DNA of 64,000 bases from Plenodomus lindquistii (lineage: Eukaryota; Ascomycota; Dothideomycetes; Pleosporales; Leptosphaeriaceae), in the NCBI GenBank assembly GCA_025504975.1, contig JANUWI010000001.1, forward strand, positions 5,022,001-5,086,000, in the 5' to 3' direction. A model generated the notes under the pieces. The model did not search any database and had not been told where the DNA came from. It saw only the letters and a program-made list of their open reading frames with translations. Every line of letters starts with the position of its first letter. The first letter of the stretch is position 1. The position numbers were made by a program, and so were the translations under genes. Below are positions 9,496 through 21,838 of the stretch, piece by piece.

Positions 9496-11743
9496 ATGGA
9501 GCTCAACACGGCCTCGGCCAATTCCACCCAGACAGAGGCCCCGGGACAGATTCCCAACGACGGCACCGGCATCATCCAGCTCGATGGCTACTTAGAGCCC
9601 TTCAAGGACGCCCTCAAGAGCCGCTTCTCCAAGGCGCAGAAATGGATCAAGACCATTGACGAGACTGAAGGCGGTCTGGACAAGTTTTCAAGAGTACCCT
9701 CACCGCCGTGGAAGCTCCTCATCCCACTTCAGGCTAACTGGCAACAGGGCTATGAGAAGTTTGGCTTCAATGTCCAGTCCAACGGCGACGTCGTCTACCG
9801 CGAGTGGGCCCCCAATGCCCTGCGAGCATACCTCATTGGCGACTTCAACAACTGGGATCGCGATGCGACGCCAATGACAAAGAACGACTTTGGTGTCTTC
9901 GAAGTCACCGTCCCGGGTCAGAACGGCAAGCCTTCGATTGCGCACGACTCCAAGATCAAGGCACGTTCACCATACCGTCTCGACGACAGATCAGCTGACT
10001 CCACTATAGGTCTCCTTCGTCACCCCCAATGACCACGCCCGCCAGGAGCGCATCCCCGCCTGGATCACTCGCGTCACACAAGATCTCAACGTCTCCCCCG
10101 TATACGATGCGCGCTTCTGGAACCCTCCCGAGAAATACGTCTGGAAGAACAAGCGGCCTGCGAAACCCCTGAGCGCCCGTATCTACGAAGCCCATGTCGG
10201 CATCTCGTCGCCCGAGCCCAAGGTGGCCACCTACAAAGAATTCACACAAAACACCCTGCCGCGCATTAAGCACCTGGGCTACAATACCATTCAGCTGATG
10301 GCCGTCATGGAACATGCATACTACGCCAGTTTTGGCTACCAGATCAACAGCTTCTTTGCTGCAAGCAGTCGCTATGGCTTCCCAGATGATCTGAAGGAGC
10401 TCATTGACACTGCGCACGGCATGGGCATTACCGTGTTGCTGGACATGGTGCACAGCCATGCTTCTAAGAACGTCCTCGATGGACTGAACATGTTCGATGG
10501 CAGCGACCACCTCTACTTCCACGAGGGCGCAAAGGGACGACACGAGCTGTGGGACAGCAGGCTGTTCAACTATGGTCACCATGAAGTTTTGCGCTTCCTC
10601 CTCAGTAATCTGCGATTCTGGATGGAGGAGTACCAGTTCGATGGTTTCCGATTCGATGGTGTTACCAGCATGCTGTACACCCACCACGGTATTGGAACGT
10701 AAGTGAACTGTCAAACTTAGACGTAGATGTTAATACTGACATGCTTCAGGGGCTTCTCAGGTGGCTACCACGAGTACTTTGGTCCCTCGGTCGACGAGGA
10801 AGCAGTCGTGTACCTCATGATTGCTAACGAGCTTCTCCACCAGCTCTACCCAGATTCAATCACCATCGCTGAAGATGTCTCCGGCATGCCAGGACTCTGC
10901 GTATCCCTCTCGCTAGGCGGAATAGGATTTGACTACCGACTGGCTATGGCAGTACCCGACCTCTACATCAAGTGGCTCAAAGAGAAGCAAGACATTGACT
11001 GGGACATGGGCGCACTAGTCTTCACCCTCACCAACCGCCGTCACGGTGAAAAGACAATTGCTTATGCCGAGTCTCACGATCAAGCTCTCGTTGGCGACAA
11101 AACCCTCCTCTTCTGGCTCTGCGACGCCCAAATGTACACAAACATGTCTCTGCTCTCTGAGCTCACACCGGTTATCAACCGCGGTCTCTCCCTGCACAAG
11201 CTCATCCGACTCATCACCCACGGTCTAGGTGGAGAAGGCTACCTCAACTTCGAAGGTAACGAGTTCGGTCACCCCGAATGGCTCGACTTCCCGCGCGAAG
11301 GCAACGGTAACTCCTTCCACTACGCCCGCCGCCAATTCAACCTCGTCGACGACGACCTCCTACGCTACAAGTTCCTCAATGAGTTCGACTCCAAGATGCA
11401 GCACACAGAGGAAAAATACGGATGGCTGCACTCACCCCAAGCATACGTCTCGCTCAAACACGAAGGCGACAAGGTCATTGTTTTCGAACGTGCCGGACTC
11501 CTCTGGATCTTCAACTTCCACCCCAGCAACAGTTTTACAGACTACAGAGTTGGCGTGGAGCAAGAGGGCACATACAAGATTGTGCTGAATACAGACGCGA
11601 AGATGTTTGGCGGCCATGGTAATGTGGATGAGAGTACCAGGTTCTTTACTACGCCGTTTCGATGGAACGAGAGGAAGAACTTTTTGCAGGTGTATATTCC
11701 GAGTCGGACGGCGATTGTGCTTGCGCTTGAGAGTACTATTTAG
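9496..11743 (+). CDS. GLC3: 1,4-alpha-glucan (glycogen) branching enzyme
   Basis: Four exons: 9496-9693, 9748-9960, 10010-10698 and 10750-11743, giving 697 residues, the usual fungal length. It transfers alpha-1,4-glucan segments to alpha-1,6 positions during glycogen synthesis in the cytosol. An N-terminal CBM48-like region (about residues 65-165, EWAPNALRAYLIGDFNNWD) precedes a GH13 barrel. Visible catalytic signatures are the nucleophile region GFRFDGVTSM, the acid/base region IAEDVSGMP and the transition-state region AESHDQ. Intron 1 (54 bp) is in frame and stop-free. Intron 2 (9961-10009) begins with GC rather than GT: AAG|GCACGT, branch GCTGACT, acceptor CTATAG. It is needed to restore VSFVTPND in frame. 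Intron 3 is ordinary GTAAGT..CAG. The start at 9496 has context ACACCATGG. Confidence 0.95.
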
Positions 11744-12350
11744 AATGAAGGGAAGAGTGGAGTGGGGATGTGGGAATGACTGGCGAGAGGGTAAAGAGGA
11801 GTTGTAGATTGCATCTTGATAAGGATTACATGTTTTGCTGAAGCGAAAGTATGGGATAGATATCCAATGGAGGAGGACATGGCGAAAATTGAGCATTGTT
11901 TTGCGTGTTTATCCTTTTCATCCCAAAAAAAAATTGCAACTCCAACGAAGAAAAAAGACTCGTGCATGCATATCGTAGTTGTACCATGTTTCCTTTACAG
12001 CAAACACATTATCTAGCCCCACTTGTGTAATATGCATAGTAGAAAAAGGGCTTTATAATTTTCTCACTTTTACATGCATTTTGCATAGCTAGAGGCTGTG
12101 TAGGTTTTAATTCTATGTCTAAGTAGCCTGGAGGGAAGTGTGTAGTACGCTGTTTTTCGCGGTAGAGGCATGTGTGTAGGTTTTTTGTAGAGAGAAGAGA
12201 GAAAAGAGAAGAAAGAGTGTAGAGTAGGTGTTTGAATGTAGGTGTAGAGGTAGGTGTAGAGGTAGGTGTAGAGGTAGGTGTAGAGGTAGGTGTAGAGGTA
12301 GGTAAAGAAGTTAGGGATGGGGGAGGGCAGGGACCCTTTATGCCCCCTGT
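11744..12350. other. 3' region of GLC3 with a 12-bp minisatellite
   Basis: AT-rich sequence following the branching-enzyme stop, probably holding its 3' UTR, then a 12-bp minisatellite at 12241-12304. No gene is supported up to 12350. Confidence 0.5.
12241..12304. repeat. Minisatellite (GGTGTAGAGGTA)5
   Basis: Five perfect 12-bp units plus GGTA. The minus strand reads as an open (YLYT)n peptide; this is a product of the repeat, not a gene. Confidence 0.95.
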
Positions 12351-12880
12351 TCAAGGCCAATTCAAACTCCCATCAGCATCCGGCCTCTTAACCTCAAATC
12401 TCACCGTCTCACCTAGCCTAATCCCGATCTTCTCCTCTCTCAGCACGGGCACCACACCCTGCCCAAGCTTCTCGTAAATCTCCCCTTAGTTCCCCTTTCC
12501 ATCCACGAAAACTCACGGACGCAAATTTCCCCCACTAATTCTAACCTCGTAGACTTCTCCGTCGAGAAGTAAACGCACAGCCGGCCATTTCAGCGTCGTA
12601 GGCGTCTCGGGCATCTCTTTCTCCCTCTCCGCAGTCGTCTTCCACCGTTATCAGGGTTTCAAAACTACATTTGTAGAGTGAGAAATATGGATACACGAGA
12701 ATGCAAGGCTTACGGAAAAGGAAGTCCAAGGCAAGGAGAATGCGTCAGGATAGTCGTCAGGCACCAGCAACTCCAAGGGCGTCTTACCCTGTTCTTTAAC
12801 TTGTCTGTTCCAGTACTATCATTGTCGCTTCAACTGTGCCTCAATTGTGCAGTCAGCATAGCACATGAAGAACTCTAAAC
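12351..12880 (-). pseudogene. Small unidentified gene or gene remnant
   Basis: Three blocks on the minus strand read like real protein. One contains GKTPLELLVPDDYPDAF (about 12790-12728). A second contains TTLKWPAVRLLLDGEVYEVR (about 12637-12520). The third ends RFEVKRPDADGSLNWP with stop at 12353-12351. A 75-bp intron (GTAAGC..GGAAG, with CTGAT upstream of the acceptor) joins blocks one and two in phase. Joining blocks two and three in frame needs a weak GTCCGT donor; the stronger GTGAGT four bases on shifts the frame. No clear start exon is visible upstream. It is either a short gene whose first exon I could not place or a decaying copy. The TPLELL piece is reminiscent of an ankyrin end, but that is weak. 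Family unknown. Confidence 0.35.
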
Positions 12881-14621
12881 AGGATACCTGAATTTGATCT
12901 GTGTTCTCCAAGGGTAGTCAAGGGTTCGATGTTGTACATCTACGTGCCTTTGTTATCTCCTTGCTGCTATGTAAGCTCAGGTGTTGTGCTTTTGAAGTAA
13001 GGTAGGGACTTGATAGATATAATCTCCCTTATAGACGTCTAGCAGGCTAGCGCTACTTGCCGTTTACTACAAGTGGTGTAATTACGAACGAATTTTCGTT
13101 CTCTTGTATAGAATGAGTTCAGGGGGTTAAGTGTGGTATGAAAAGGGGTACATCAATGGCTGTAGAGAAGTATGAATGACAGTAGTATAGTGTGTTGCAT
13201 AGGTTCAAACATGGTTGTGCTTCTACATCTCTCACGGTAACGAGACGTGCATCGTTGCATTAACGTGTAAGTGCACTTCGACTACAAGTCTATTAAGACA
13301 CCCTAAGAACTCCCGGAGCTGAAGGGGCCGTATGCGAAGCGTCCTTCCAATATGCGCGGCGTCCCGCATAGTCTGTGACTATCTATCGAGGAGTAGACAA
13401 GAAGACAGTGAGGAACGAAAGGTGCAGTACAAACGAGCCGGCGGACTACAAGACGCTGCTACGTGAGGTGGATTGTATCGCGAAGCAGGCAGTAGATAAG
13501 ATATGGAGTAAGAAAATAGGGGGGGAAAGACCACGAAATTTGAGAAACGTATATGTGACGGTCGTGAGATTTGGGCATGTGGTATTCGATGTTGATTGCT
13601 TCTGCCGATGTACTGCTTCTGACAACGATGGAGCACATCTTGATGGCGTGAAAAGATCGCTCGATTTTCTTAGGCTTGAGCGAGGTGGCAAGTTGGTTCA
13701 AGGGAAGATGTAGTAGCACCCGACCATGAGTTCTTGATGCAATGGCTTGATGTGTGTAATGATCTTTGCCGTGCAATGGTACATAGTATCGTAGATCTTG
13801 AATCTCTTGTTCAGCTCCTGTACTGCAGAGCCGTTGTTGAAGGCTCTGATTTTCGATATTGAAGAAGGGCCAGTGCTTCGGGTGAGAACATGTTGACTTG
13901 AAAACTTTCATTTGTGTTTGGAACTGTACTTTAGTGCACCAGATGATCCTAGTTCTCAGCCAAGATAAGCAAGAGGTGAGAAGGAGATGGAATTCTTTTG
14001 TGGTTGTGAGAAAGGACGTGATATTGATCGATATTTCCGAAGCACTGCATCCTCAAGGAATGGTCCTCACATAGTTCTCGAGTAAATGTGTGACAAGCTT
14101 GACAAGAGAGGGCTGGCATATGTGCTGGAAGCACAGAGAGTATGCTTTGAGACCTCGGCAGATCGCTGTCGGTTCCAAGACATGGTATGGAGATAGCAAG
14201 ATTTGGCATCATGAAGATTCTTACTCAATAAAACCAGTGATTCGTACAGCGAGCGCGTACTGTGGCAGGTGTGAATTTTGTATCATGGTCGACAACTACC
14301 AAGTCTTGGCCGGAGCAGATCGGAACCGTGGTAATCCACGTGTGTCGTATAGCAGCCTCGGGTGCAACAAAACCCCGACAAGAGACAGCCAGTAGATCAA
14401 GGCAACATCATACTGAACAGAACGAACGAAAACTCCAACATCTGCGGGGAGAGAAGGTGAGGGGACTGGAATATCTCGTCTTCGAAGCTTGGAGTGCTAA
14501 CCAAGTTAAGCGCTAGAGGGCACGGTCCAGTTTTGCGGTTTGCAACTTCCTCCTCAAGCTCCAGCTCCTTCCTCAACCACCCTCTCTCTCCACTCACCAC
14601 CCGTCTCACACATCCCACAAA
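12881..14621. other. Intergenic interval upstream of ATP2
   Basis: Moderately AT-rich. A 112-codon plus-strand frame at 13375-13713 has neither a good start nor a recognisable product. The last 100 bp before 14622 are C/T-rich (CTCCTCAAGCTCCAGCTCC and similar), as expected for the leader of a highly expressed gene. Nothing else is assigned. Confidence 0.5.
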
Positions 14622-16591
14622 ATGCTGAAGAGGTAGGATACCGGCCGGACGAAACCAATTGATGATGGAACGAGTGCTAATTCGATGATGCAGCGGCATC
14701 CAAGCTTCTCTCCGCGCGGGTCTGCGCCGGCCGGCGGCAGTTCGCAGCGCTTTCCAGCCCATCAAGAAGAACTTCACCCCAGCCTTCGCCGCACGCTATG
14801 CCAGCACTGATGCATCCACCGCAAAGGATGGCAAGATCCACACAGTTATTGGGGCGGTTGTTGACGTCAAATTTGAAACAGAACAGCTTCCAGCTATTCT
14901 CAATGCTTTGGTGAGTGGTGGTGTTGCGATTTGCCTCTCCCGCAATGCAAAACTCCAAACTTTCCTACCCCACAATCTCCACGACCACCAATTCGAACAG
15001 CGCATACTAATACAGACCATCTAGACCACCGACAACGGAGGCAACAAGTTGGTCTTGGAAGTCGCCCAGCATCTTGGTGAGAACATCGTCAGGTGCATTG
15101 CCATGGACGGTACGTTCGGAACCACTTCGCGCGCCACCAAAAACACAACTGATTGAACTCCACAGGTACCGAGGGTCTCGTCCGCGGTGCTAAGGCTACC
15201 GACACTGGTTCTCCCATCAAGATTCCCGTTGGTCACGGTACCCTTGGTCGCATCATGAACGTCACTGGTGACCCCATTGATGAGCGCGGTCCCATCAAGG
15301 CTACCAAGTACGCTCCCATCCACGCCGATCCCCCGGCGTTCACTGAGCAGTCCACCTCTGCCGAGGTCCTGGTTACCGGTATCAAGGTCGTCGATCTTCT
15401 TGCTCCCTACGCCCGTGGTGGAAAGATTGGTCTTTTCGGAGGTGCCGGTGTCGGAAAGACTGTGTTCATTCAGGAGCTGATTGTAAGAATTGGCATGTCC
15501 TAGTCAGTCGGCGCACAAGCTAATCGGACGTCAGAACAACATCGCGAAGGCCCACGGTGGTTTCTCCGTCTTCACTGGTGTCGGTGAGCGTACCCGTGAG
15601 GGTAACGATCTGTACCACGAGATGCAGGAGACTTCCGTCATTCAGCTGGAAGGTGACAGTAAGGTAGCGCTCGTGTTCGGTCAGATGAACGAGCCCCCGG
15701 GTGCCCGTGCTCGTGTCGCCCTGACTGGTCGTAAGTTCGCCCAACCTTTGCCCGACTTCAAACCACAACCCAGACAAAGCTAATGACGCATGCAGTAACG
15801 GTGGCTGAATACTTCCGGGACGCTGAAGGTCAGGATGTGCTCCTCTTCATTGACAACATCTTCAGGTTAGTAATTTGCCACGGCGAGATCGCAGACTTGG
15901 GGACGTTTTGCTGACCACCAACCACAGGTTCACCCAGGCTGGTTCTGAAGTGTCTGCGCTTCTCGGACGTATTCCCTCTGCTGTCGGTTACCAACCCACC
16001 CTCGCCATTGACATGGGTGTCATGCAGGAACGTATTACCACCACCTCCAAGGGATCCATCACATCCGTCCAGGCCGTCTACGTGCCCGCTGACGATTTGA
16101 CTGATCCTGCTCCCGCCACCACTTTCGCTCACTTGGACGCCACCACTGTCTTGTCCCGTGGTATCTCCGAGTTGGGTATCTACCCCGCCGTCGACCCTCT
16201 TGACTCCAAGTCCCGCATGTTGGACCCCCGTGTCATTGGCGACGACCACTACAACACCGCCACCAAGGTCCAGCAGATTCTCCAGGAGTACAAGTCGCTC
16301 CAGGACATCATTGCCATTCTCGGTATGGACGAGTTGTCAGAAGCCGACAAGCTTACCGTCGAGCGCGCCCGTAAAATCCAGCGTTTCTTGAGCCAGCCTT
16401 TCGCTGTCGCCCAGGTCTTCACTGGTATCGAGGGCCAGCTTGTCGACCTCAAGACCACCATTGCATCATTCAAGGCCATCTTGAACGGTGAGGGTGACGA
16501 CCTTCCCGAGGGTGCCTTCTACATGGTCGGCGACATGGCATCGGCTCGCGCCAAGGGCGAGAAGATTCTTGCTGATCTCGAGAAGTCATAG
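14622..16591 (+). CDS. ATP2: ATP synthase F1 subunit beta, mitochondrial
   Basis: Seven exons: 14622-14632, 14694-14910, 15025-15109, 15166-15482, 15535-15730, 15796-15865 and 15928-16591, giving 519 residues. This is the catalytic subunit of complex V, making ATP at the matrix face of the inner membrane. The first exon is only 11 bp. The Arg-rich leader (SLRAGLRRPAAVR) ending near ARYAST is a mitochondrial presequence. Seen in order are the beta-barrel domain starting IHTVIGAVVDVKF, the P-loop GGAGVGKT, the acidic region GERTREGNDLYHEM, the Walker B region LLFIDNIFRF, and the conserved PSAVGYQPTLA. All intron phases check and restore uninterrupted family sequence. Intron 2 (114 bp) must use the CTAG acceptor at 15024, because the nearer CAG (15015) would bring in a stop. 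Confidence 0.97.
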
Positions 16592-17899
16592 ACGCTTTGA
16601 ATGCTGGTGGATGAGAGATGAGAAGTCCGGCCATTGACGAGAGAGCGCTACGTTTGATAGTCTCACTTTGTACAAAAGATATACCTCAAAACGTGGGATT
16701 GTGAGCGAGTGCTTCTTACGAGCGTGGCTTTGTAATCCTATCTTGCATGCAAAGAGACGAGTTTCCATTGTTCGATTTCTGAGTTTATGATGTGCTTGTG
16801 CCTTGTGATGTCACTGTGAGTTGGGGTTATGATGGTATTGACCAGATCCAGTGATGTGTAAGATGCGCTGTAAGCAGCAGGCATCTTGGAGACACTTTAC
16901 ACCATACTAGAAAGCAGACTGTAGCCATCACACCCACCTATCAGACCCCACACCATACTCAAACTGTACCTGTAGACATCATCTCCAGCCACTCAACCTC
17001 ACTCAAATTCACCTCCATCTTCCCACCCCCCCAAACATTCACCCTCCATGTAGCCACCACGCACCCTCAAAACATATATCACGCCGTCGTACACCCAACT
17101 GTACCCACCATACCCAACTCTGCCAACTCACCTCGTTCTAGAAATCGTGCTGTAGATATCATACCACCCACATACCCTCGAGTCCTGTGCAAGATAGAAC
17201 TGTGAAGGCAGCACAGAGCATAGTAGTATACACATGATCTCGCTCGCTTGTGGAGTGAAAGGAATGTTTGCTACAGGACTATGTTTCATTGAGTTTGATG
17301 CGTGGTACTGTGGTGATGAGATACAGACTGGATGTTACCAGGAGAATTCTCGATGTGGACGATGTACTCGAGGTACCGTCGATGCATTCATATGCTCAGA
17401 GTCCGCATCGCATGTCTTGGTCTCTCCAGACGACTCTTGTCCTCGCTCTGGTCTGGTGTGGAAGTTGGCATGCATTCGAACTACAAAGCACAATCTACTG
17501 GCATCTCACACATAGCACATACAGTCATCCAGCAAAGCAGCAAGATTGCAACATCGAAACAGCATTGATTAGAGACTTTGCACAAAGCATACACACGTGC
17601 AATCAGCACAATCAGATCAAAGCGGGGATCGTCCAAAAAACAGAAAAGCGCAAAAAGCCTCTAATATTTCTGTACACAGAGGACTGACTAGTATGACAGT
17701 AGTTGTAGTTAGCCAACCAGGTAAAGCGGCTTTATGACCCCTCCTCCCCCATTCTTGCGGTGTATTTCTGACACGAAGACAGTACCAAAGCGGCAAAGTT
17801 GATGATGACCCAAGGAAAAAGGTGGTATCGGTGTGTTTGGTATTTATTTGAAAAGCTGTGACGCGTCTACTCGAAACCTCTGTCTTTCTCTCCCTCTCT
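16592..17899. other. Convergent intergenic interval between ATP2 and COX5
   Basis: This contains the 3' regions of ATP2 (+) and COX5 (-). A 139-codon plus frame at 17268-17687 has no ATG start in good context and no family resemblance. No gene is supported. Confidence 0.5.
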
Positions 17900-18719
17900 C
17901 TACTCGTCGTTGAGCTTCTCCCTAGGGGGCAGATCCTTCTCAGATTTGCTCTGGACGTACATGCCCTTGTAGCCGGTGATGGGCTCGGTTCCTTGGGCCT
18001 GTCGTTGTGTTAGTGGTGAGATGTATAATGTTAGTCACGAAGATACACACCTTCAAGTACTCCTCGGTAGCCTCCTGCCACTCCTTGGTCATGGTACGGG
18101 GCCGGACCGGGCTGGCGAACATGCGTATGGCGAAAAAGGTAGCAAAGGCACCAAAGATGACGGCGGAGGACAGGAGGAAGACGTTACGGCCCTCATCCGG
18201 AGGCGGGGGTCGGCGAGGTCCGTGGGGACCAAAGGCAATGAAGTAAGCTGTAGCACAATAGCATAGTCAGCGCATGCTCCTTGTGGATGAAAGTCATGTG
18301 TAGTTGGTGATGGCTTCGCGCTGGCGTGCACTAGGTGCTGCGGGCGAGCTCGGGTACCTCGATAAAATCGCGGGATACGTCATCTGAGCTCACACAGCAC
18401 CACGTCGCGCCCCACGACTTGTCCAGAGCCTGAACATGTACGCACCGGCCTTCTTCTCTTGCATGGTCAATTCCTTCCAGTCCAGCTTCATGCGATCACG
18501 CAGGCTCATCCACAGATCGGCCTGCTCCTGCGGGGGCATGTCCTCCCAACGCTTCTCAATGCTGGCCAGGGTCGGGTTGGAAATGGCGTGCGATGCCTGG
18601 CGGACCTGCTGCTGCTGGCAGGCGACGGGGGCAGCGCGGGCGAGCGCGGTGGGGGACACGGTGGATGCGAGGACGGCAGCCGAGCTCCTGTGAGCGCGGA
18701 CGAGCGAGGAGCGCAACAT
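17900..18719 (-). CDS. COX5: Cytochrome c oxidase subunit IV (yeast Cox5-type)
   Basis: Three exons on the minus strand: 18719-18446, 18247-18051 and 17998-17900, giving 189 residues. This is a nuclear-encoded structural subunit of complex IV in the inner mitochondrial membrane. The N-terminal 45 residues are Arg/Ala/Ser-rich without acids (presequence, ending near RQASHA). The family signature follows (NPTLASIEKRWEDMPPQEQ, LQEKKAAYFIAFGPHGPR-like). One membrane span lies at about residues 110-130 (VFLLSSAVIFGAFATFFAI), followed by TMTKEWQEATEEYLK. Intron 1 is 198 bp with donor GTGCGT, intron 2 is 52 bp, and both preserve frame. ATG 18719 is chosen over an in-frame upstream non-ATG extension because the targeting sequence begins there. 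Confidence 0.93.
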
Positions 18720-20544
18720 GGCGGCGGGCGGAGTGGAGATGGTCGTAAAATACAAAGAAAGGGTGGGAGAGTCCCGTCGAGGGGCCTGCAGCTGCCAATG
18801 GGTGGTGTTGGGGATGGAGGTGGAAGGTGCGGGTTAGGAGATGCCTCACAAATCGCTGGCTCTGCAAATGCTTGGCGGAGGTCGAACCACCAGCTAAACA
18901 CGACCTAGTCAGCAATCCTGGCCCCGTCATTGGCTGCGTCTCCATCGTGGGGTGGGCATTTGAGCCTTGCGTCCTCGCTACGATATGCTGTTTTGTTTGT
19001 GAGGATGCTTCTTTGTGCTCAATGAGAGCAACAGAGCTGCAAGCAATTTGGAGGATTCCATGCCTGCCGCATTTTGGCCTGTTGGAGAGGCTCGCCTGAT
19101 GCATGGACATGGGCAGACCGTCTTGCAAGTGACAGCAAAACTACATGTGGACATAGCCGGGGTATTATCAAAAAATGGTACATGTACAGTAGACGTCTTG
19201 CAAGGCATCGCCCAATTGATATATACCACCTACACATGTCCATCTTGAGCACCGTTGCTAGTCACTGTCGCTCAAATGTTCGCAAAAGCTCTCAAGCCCA
19301 GCTACTCGGTCCAACGAATGGTTGCACGGCAGTTGTCTACCCTGTAAACCGATGGAGTATCTGCTGCACGGCATTGGCCATGATGGTGACAGGCCATGGA
19401 GGTGATCATGATATTTATTCCAACCCCTCACGGTCTGCGAGACACCTGATCCGCGACCGGAGCTCTGCGACAACACACCTTGAAAAAGTCGGCCCGACCC
19501 CATGGCATCATTGCTCAGGATTTCAAACAAGGAGCTTCAGCCCTACCAAGTTTTACCCTCACTAACTCACGAAACTGATCGGCTTCTCTTGGTCAATGCA
19601 GGTACTTTGATGACTTTAAGGCTGTCGTAACACAAGACGATCATGTGGTGGTCTAGAATTATCCTGCCTCATCCCGGCCGCGGATGCGCCTCGCTCACCT
19701 CAACCTCACGCGGCGTGCTCCAACTTGCGTGGCGGTTGGAATCTCGGTGGTCACACCAAATGCTCGCGTCCCCGCGTCGACGGATCCGCTTGCAGTGAGC
19801 CGCCAGAAATTATCACATTGAATGACCAAAAACGTTTTCTTGTCTCGAGACACGGGCTGTTGTCCACGCACGGGAGGGAACTTGATAGCAGCTTTGTGCT
19901 ACTACTCTTACGAGACACAGGCATACATCTTTCGTAAGCGTTTGAGTGAGGCGTGTGCAGTGCAGGGCGCGTCGTGTCTGTATGGCCGGCGTGTAGCAGC
20001 CACGCATAGCAATACGCCGCGTCTATGCAAGGCTGGTCTCCCCAAGTGGCAGTGGGGAACGGTATCAGGGAGCTCGAGGGGCTCTGTGTGCAAGCTCGAG
20101 CTGTTGATGAGGGGCCTCGGGCAAGCTTAAGGCCACAGCAGCCATACCCGAGTGCTCCTTCACTCTCCGATGCAGCCCGCAAACGCCCATGGCAGCAGCA
20201 CGCGCCCGAGGCACCAGCTGTCCAGACGCGACACCTAGGCCCAGCAGCCGGCCGGGTGTGTGGGAGGGCGCAAAAGTGTTATTGGGCCCAGGCGTTGCAT
20301 ATCTGATTGCAGAAAAAGAACTAGAGCTGGAGTGACGTCCTGAAGGTCTATTTAGCTTGCCCCTCCCTCACCCCACCTCGAGTAGACCCAACAAAACACC
20401 GCGCCTTCCCTGCCACCACAAATCTCTTCCTCTCCATCAACCATCCCACTAGATCCACTTGCCCTTAAATAGTGAGCTCGTCCCCGACACTGCTGCTTAC
20501 CACTTTCTCCTCACACATTTCCACAGCACAACACTCAATTCATC
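18720..20544. promoter_or_regulatory. Divergent interval between COX5 and GAPDH
   Basis: About 1.8 kb between two divergent start codons, holding both promoters. The GAPDH side has the landmarks of a strong fungal promoter: a CT-rich belt at about 20345-20450, a TATA-like TTAAATA at 20465-20471 about 75 bp before the ATG, and a second pyrimidine-rich stretch just upstream of the start. The open frames inside are short and overlap on both strands; none is convincing. Confidence 0.6.
20465..20471 (+). promoter_or_regulatory. TATA-like element of the GAPDH gene
   Basis: TTAAATA lies about 75 bp upstream of the GAPDH start codon and downstream of a CT-rich belt. The position suits a core promoter element. 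It was assigned by eye only. Confidence 0.35.
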
Positions 20545-21838
20545 ATGGTCGTCAAGGTAAGCTCGCGTTACCCCGCTGATGCCGGTGGCAGCCCATTGAC
20601 GTGTCGTAGGTTGGTATCAACGGCTTCGGTCGCATCGGTCGCATTGTCTTCCGCAACGCGTAAGTAGAGACCAGTTCAGAGCTGCAAGGTGGACAGAGTC
20701 TGACATTGGTTTGCAGCATTGAGCACAACGATGTCGACATCGTCGCCGTCAACGACCCCTTCATTGAGCCACACTACGCCGTAAGCACAACCAAACCCCT
20801 GCGAAGTCGCTCATCGTCATCGCTTACACGACATCTCCCCTGGCGAGACGATGAGAACTTCACACTAGCGATGGGCAGCAGCACTGACTCGCCCCCAGGC
20901 ATACATGCTCAAGTATGACAGCACACACGGCCAGTTCAAGGGCGACATCAAGGTCGATGGCGACAACCTGACCATCAACGGAAAGACCATCCGTTTCCAC
21001 ATGGAGAAGGACCCCGCCAACATCCCATGGAGCGAGACTGGCGCATACTACGTCGTCGAGTCCACCGGTGTCTTCACCACCACCGAGAAGGCCAAGGCCC
21101 ACTTGAAGGGTGGAGCCAAGAAGGTCGTCATCTCGGCGCCCTCCGCCGATGCCCCCATGTTCGTCATGGGCGTCAACAACGAGACCTACAAGTCGGACAT
21201 CGAGGTGCTCTCCAACGCCTCCTGCACAACCAACTGCCTGGCTCCCCTCGCCAAGGTCGTCCACGACAAATTCACCATCATTGAGGGTCTCATGACCACC
21301 ATTCACTCCTACACCGCCACCCAGAAGGTCGTCGATGGCCCCTCCGCCAAGGACTGGCGTGGTGGCCGTACCGCTGCCCAGAACATCATTCCCAGCAGCA
21401 CTGGTGCCGCAAAGGCTGTCGGCAAGGTCATTCCCGACCTCAACGGCAAGCTCACCGGCATGTCCATGCGTGTCCCTACCGCCAACGTCTCCGTTGTTGA
21501 CTTGACTGTCCGCATCGAGAAGCCTGCATCTTATGATGAGATCAAGCAGGCTGTCAAGGATGCCGCTGACGGTCCCCTCGCTGGTAAGTCAATCTGCATC
21601 GAATCTCGAACAAATTGGCGTCTAATATACAATAGGTATTCTCGGATACACTGAGGACGACATCGTCTCCACTGACTTGAACGGCGACAACCGCTCCTCT
21701 ATCTTCGACGCCAAGGCCGGTATTTCTCTCAACAAGAACTTTGTCAAGCTCGTCTCCTGGTACGACAACGAGTGGGGTTACTCCCGCCGTGTCCTCGACC
21801 TCTTGGTCTACATTGCCAAGGTCGACGGTAACGCATAG
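20545..21838 (+). CDS. gpdA: Glyceraldehyde-3-phosphate dehydrogenase (glycolytic, NAD type)
   Basis: Five exons: 20545-20556, 20610-20659, 20717-20780, 20899-21583 and 21636-21838, giving 337 residues. It oxidises glyceraldehyde 3-phosphate to 1,3-bisphosphoglycerate in the cytosol. The N-terminal Rossmann signature VGINGFGRIGR spans the first intron; the catalytic cysteine sits in SNASCTTNCLAP; the phosphate-site region SSTGAAKAVGKV and the C-terminal WYDNEWGYSRRV are intact. The first exon is only four codons (MVVK), an arrangement common in ascomycete gpd genes. The third intron is 118 bp; the others are 52-57 bp with CTAAT/TTGAC branch points. No unusual residues were seen. Confidence 0.98.

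Noticed and set aside
8698..10032. A 444-codon plus-strand frame joining the divergent promoter to the start of GLC3
   Set aside because: It begins with a non-conserved, repeat-derived peptide, reads through two introns and ends out of frame. The true start is ATG 9496 and clpX occupies the opposite strand at its beginning.
12070..12360. Minus-strand frame with repeated YLYT
   Set aside because: It is generated by the 12-bp minisatellite at 12241-12304.
13375..13713. 112-codon plus-strand frame
   Set aside because: No family resemblance, poor start context, and competing frames on the other strand.
17268..17687. 139-codon plus-strand frame between ATP2 and COX5
   Set aside because: No ATG in good context and random-looking composition; lies in the convergent 3' regions.
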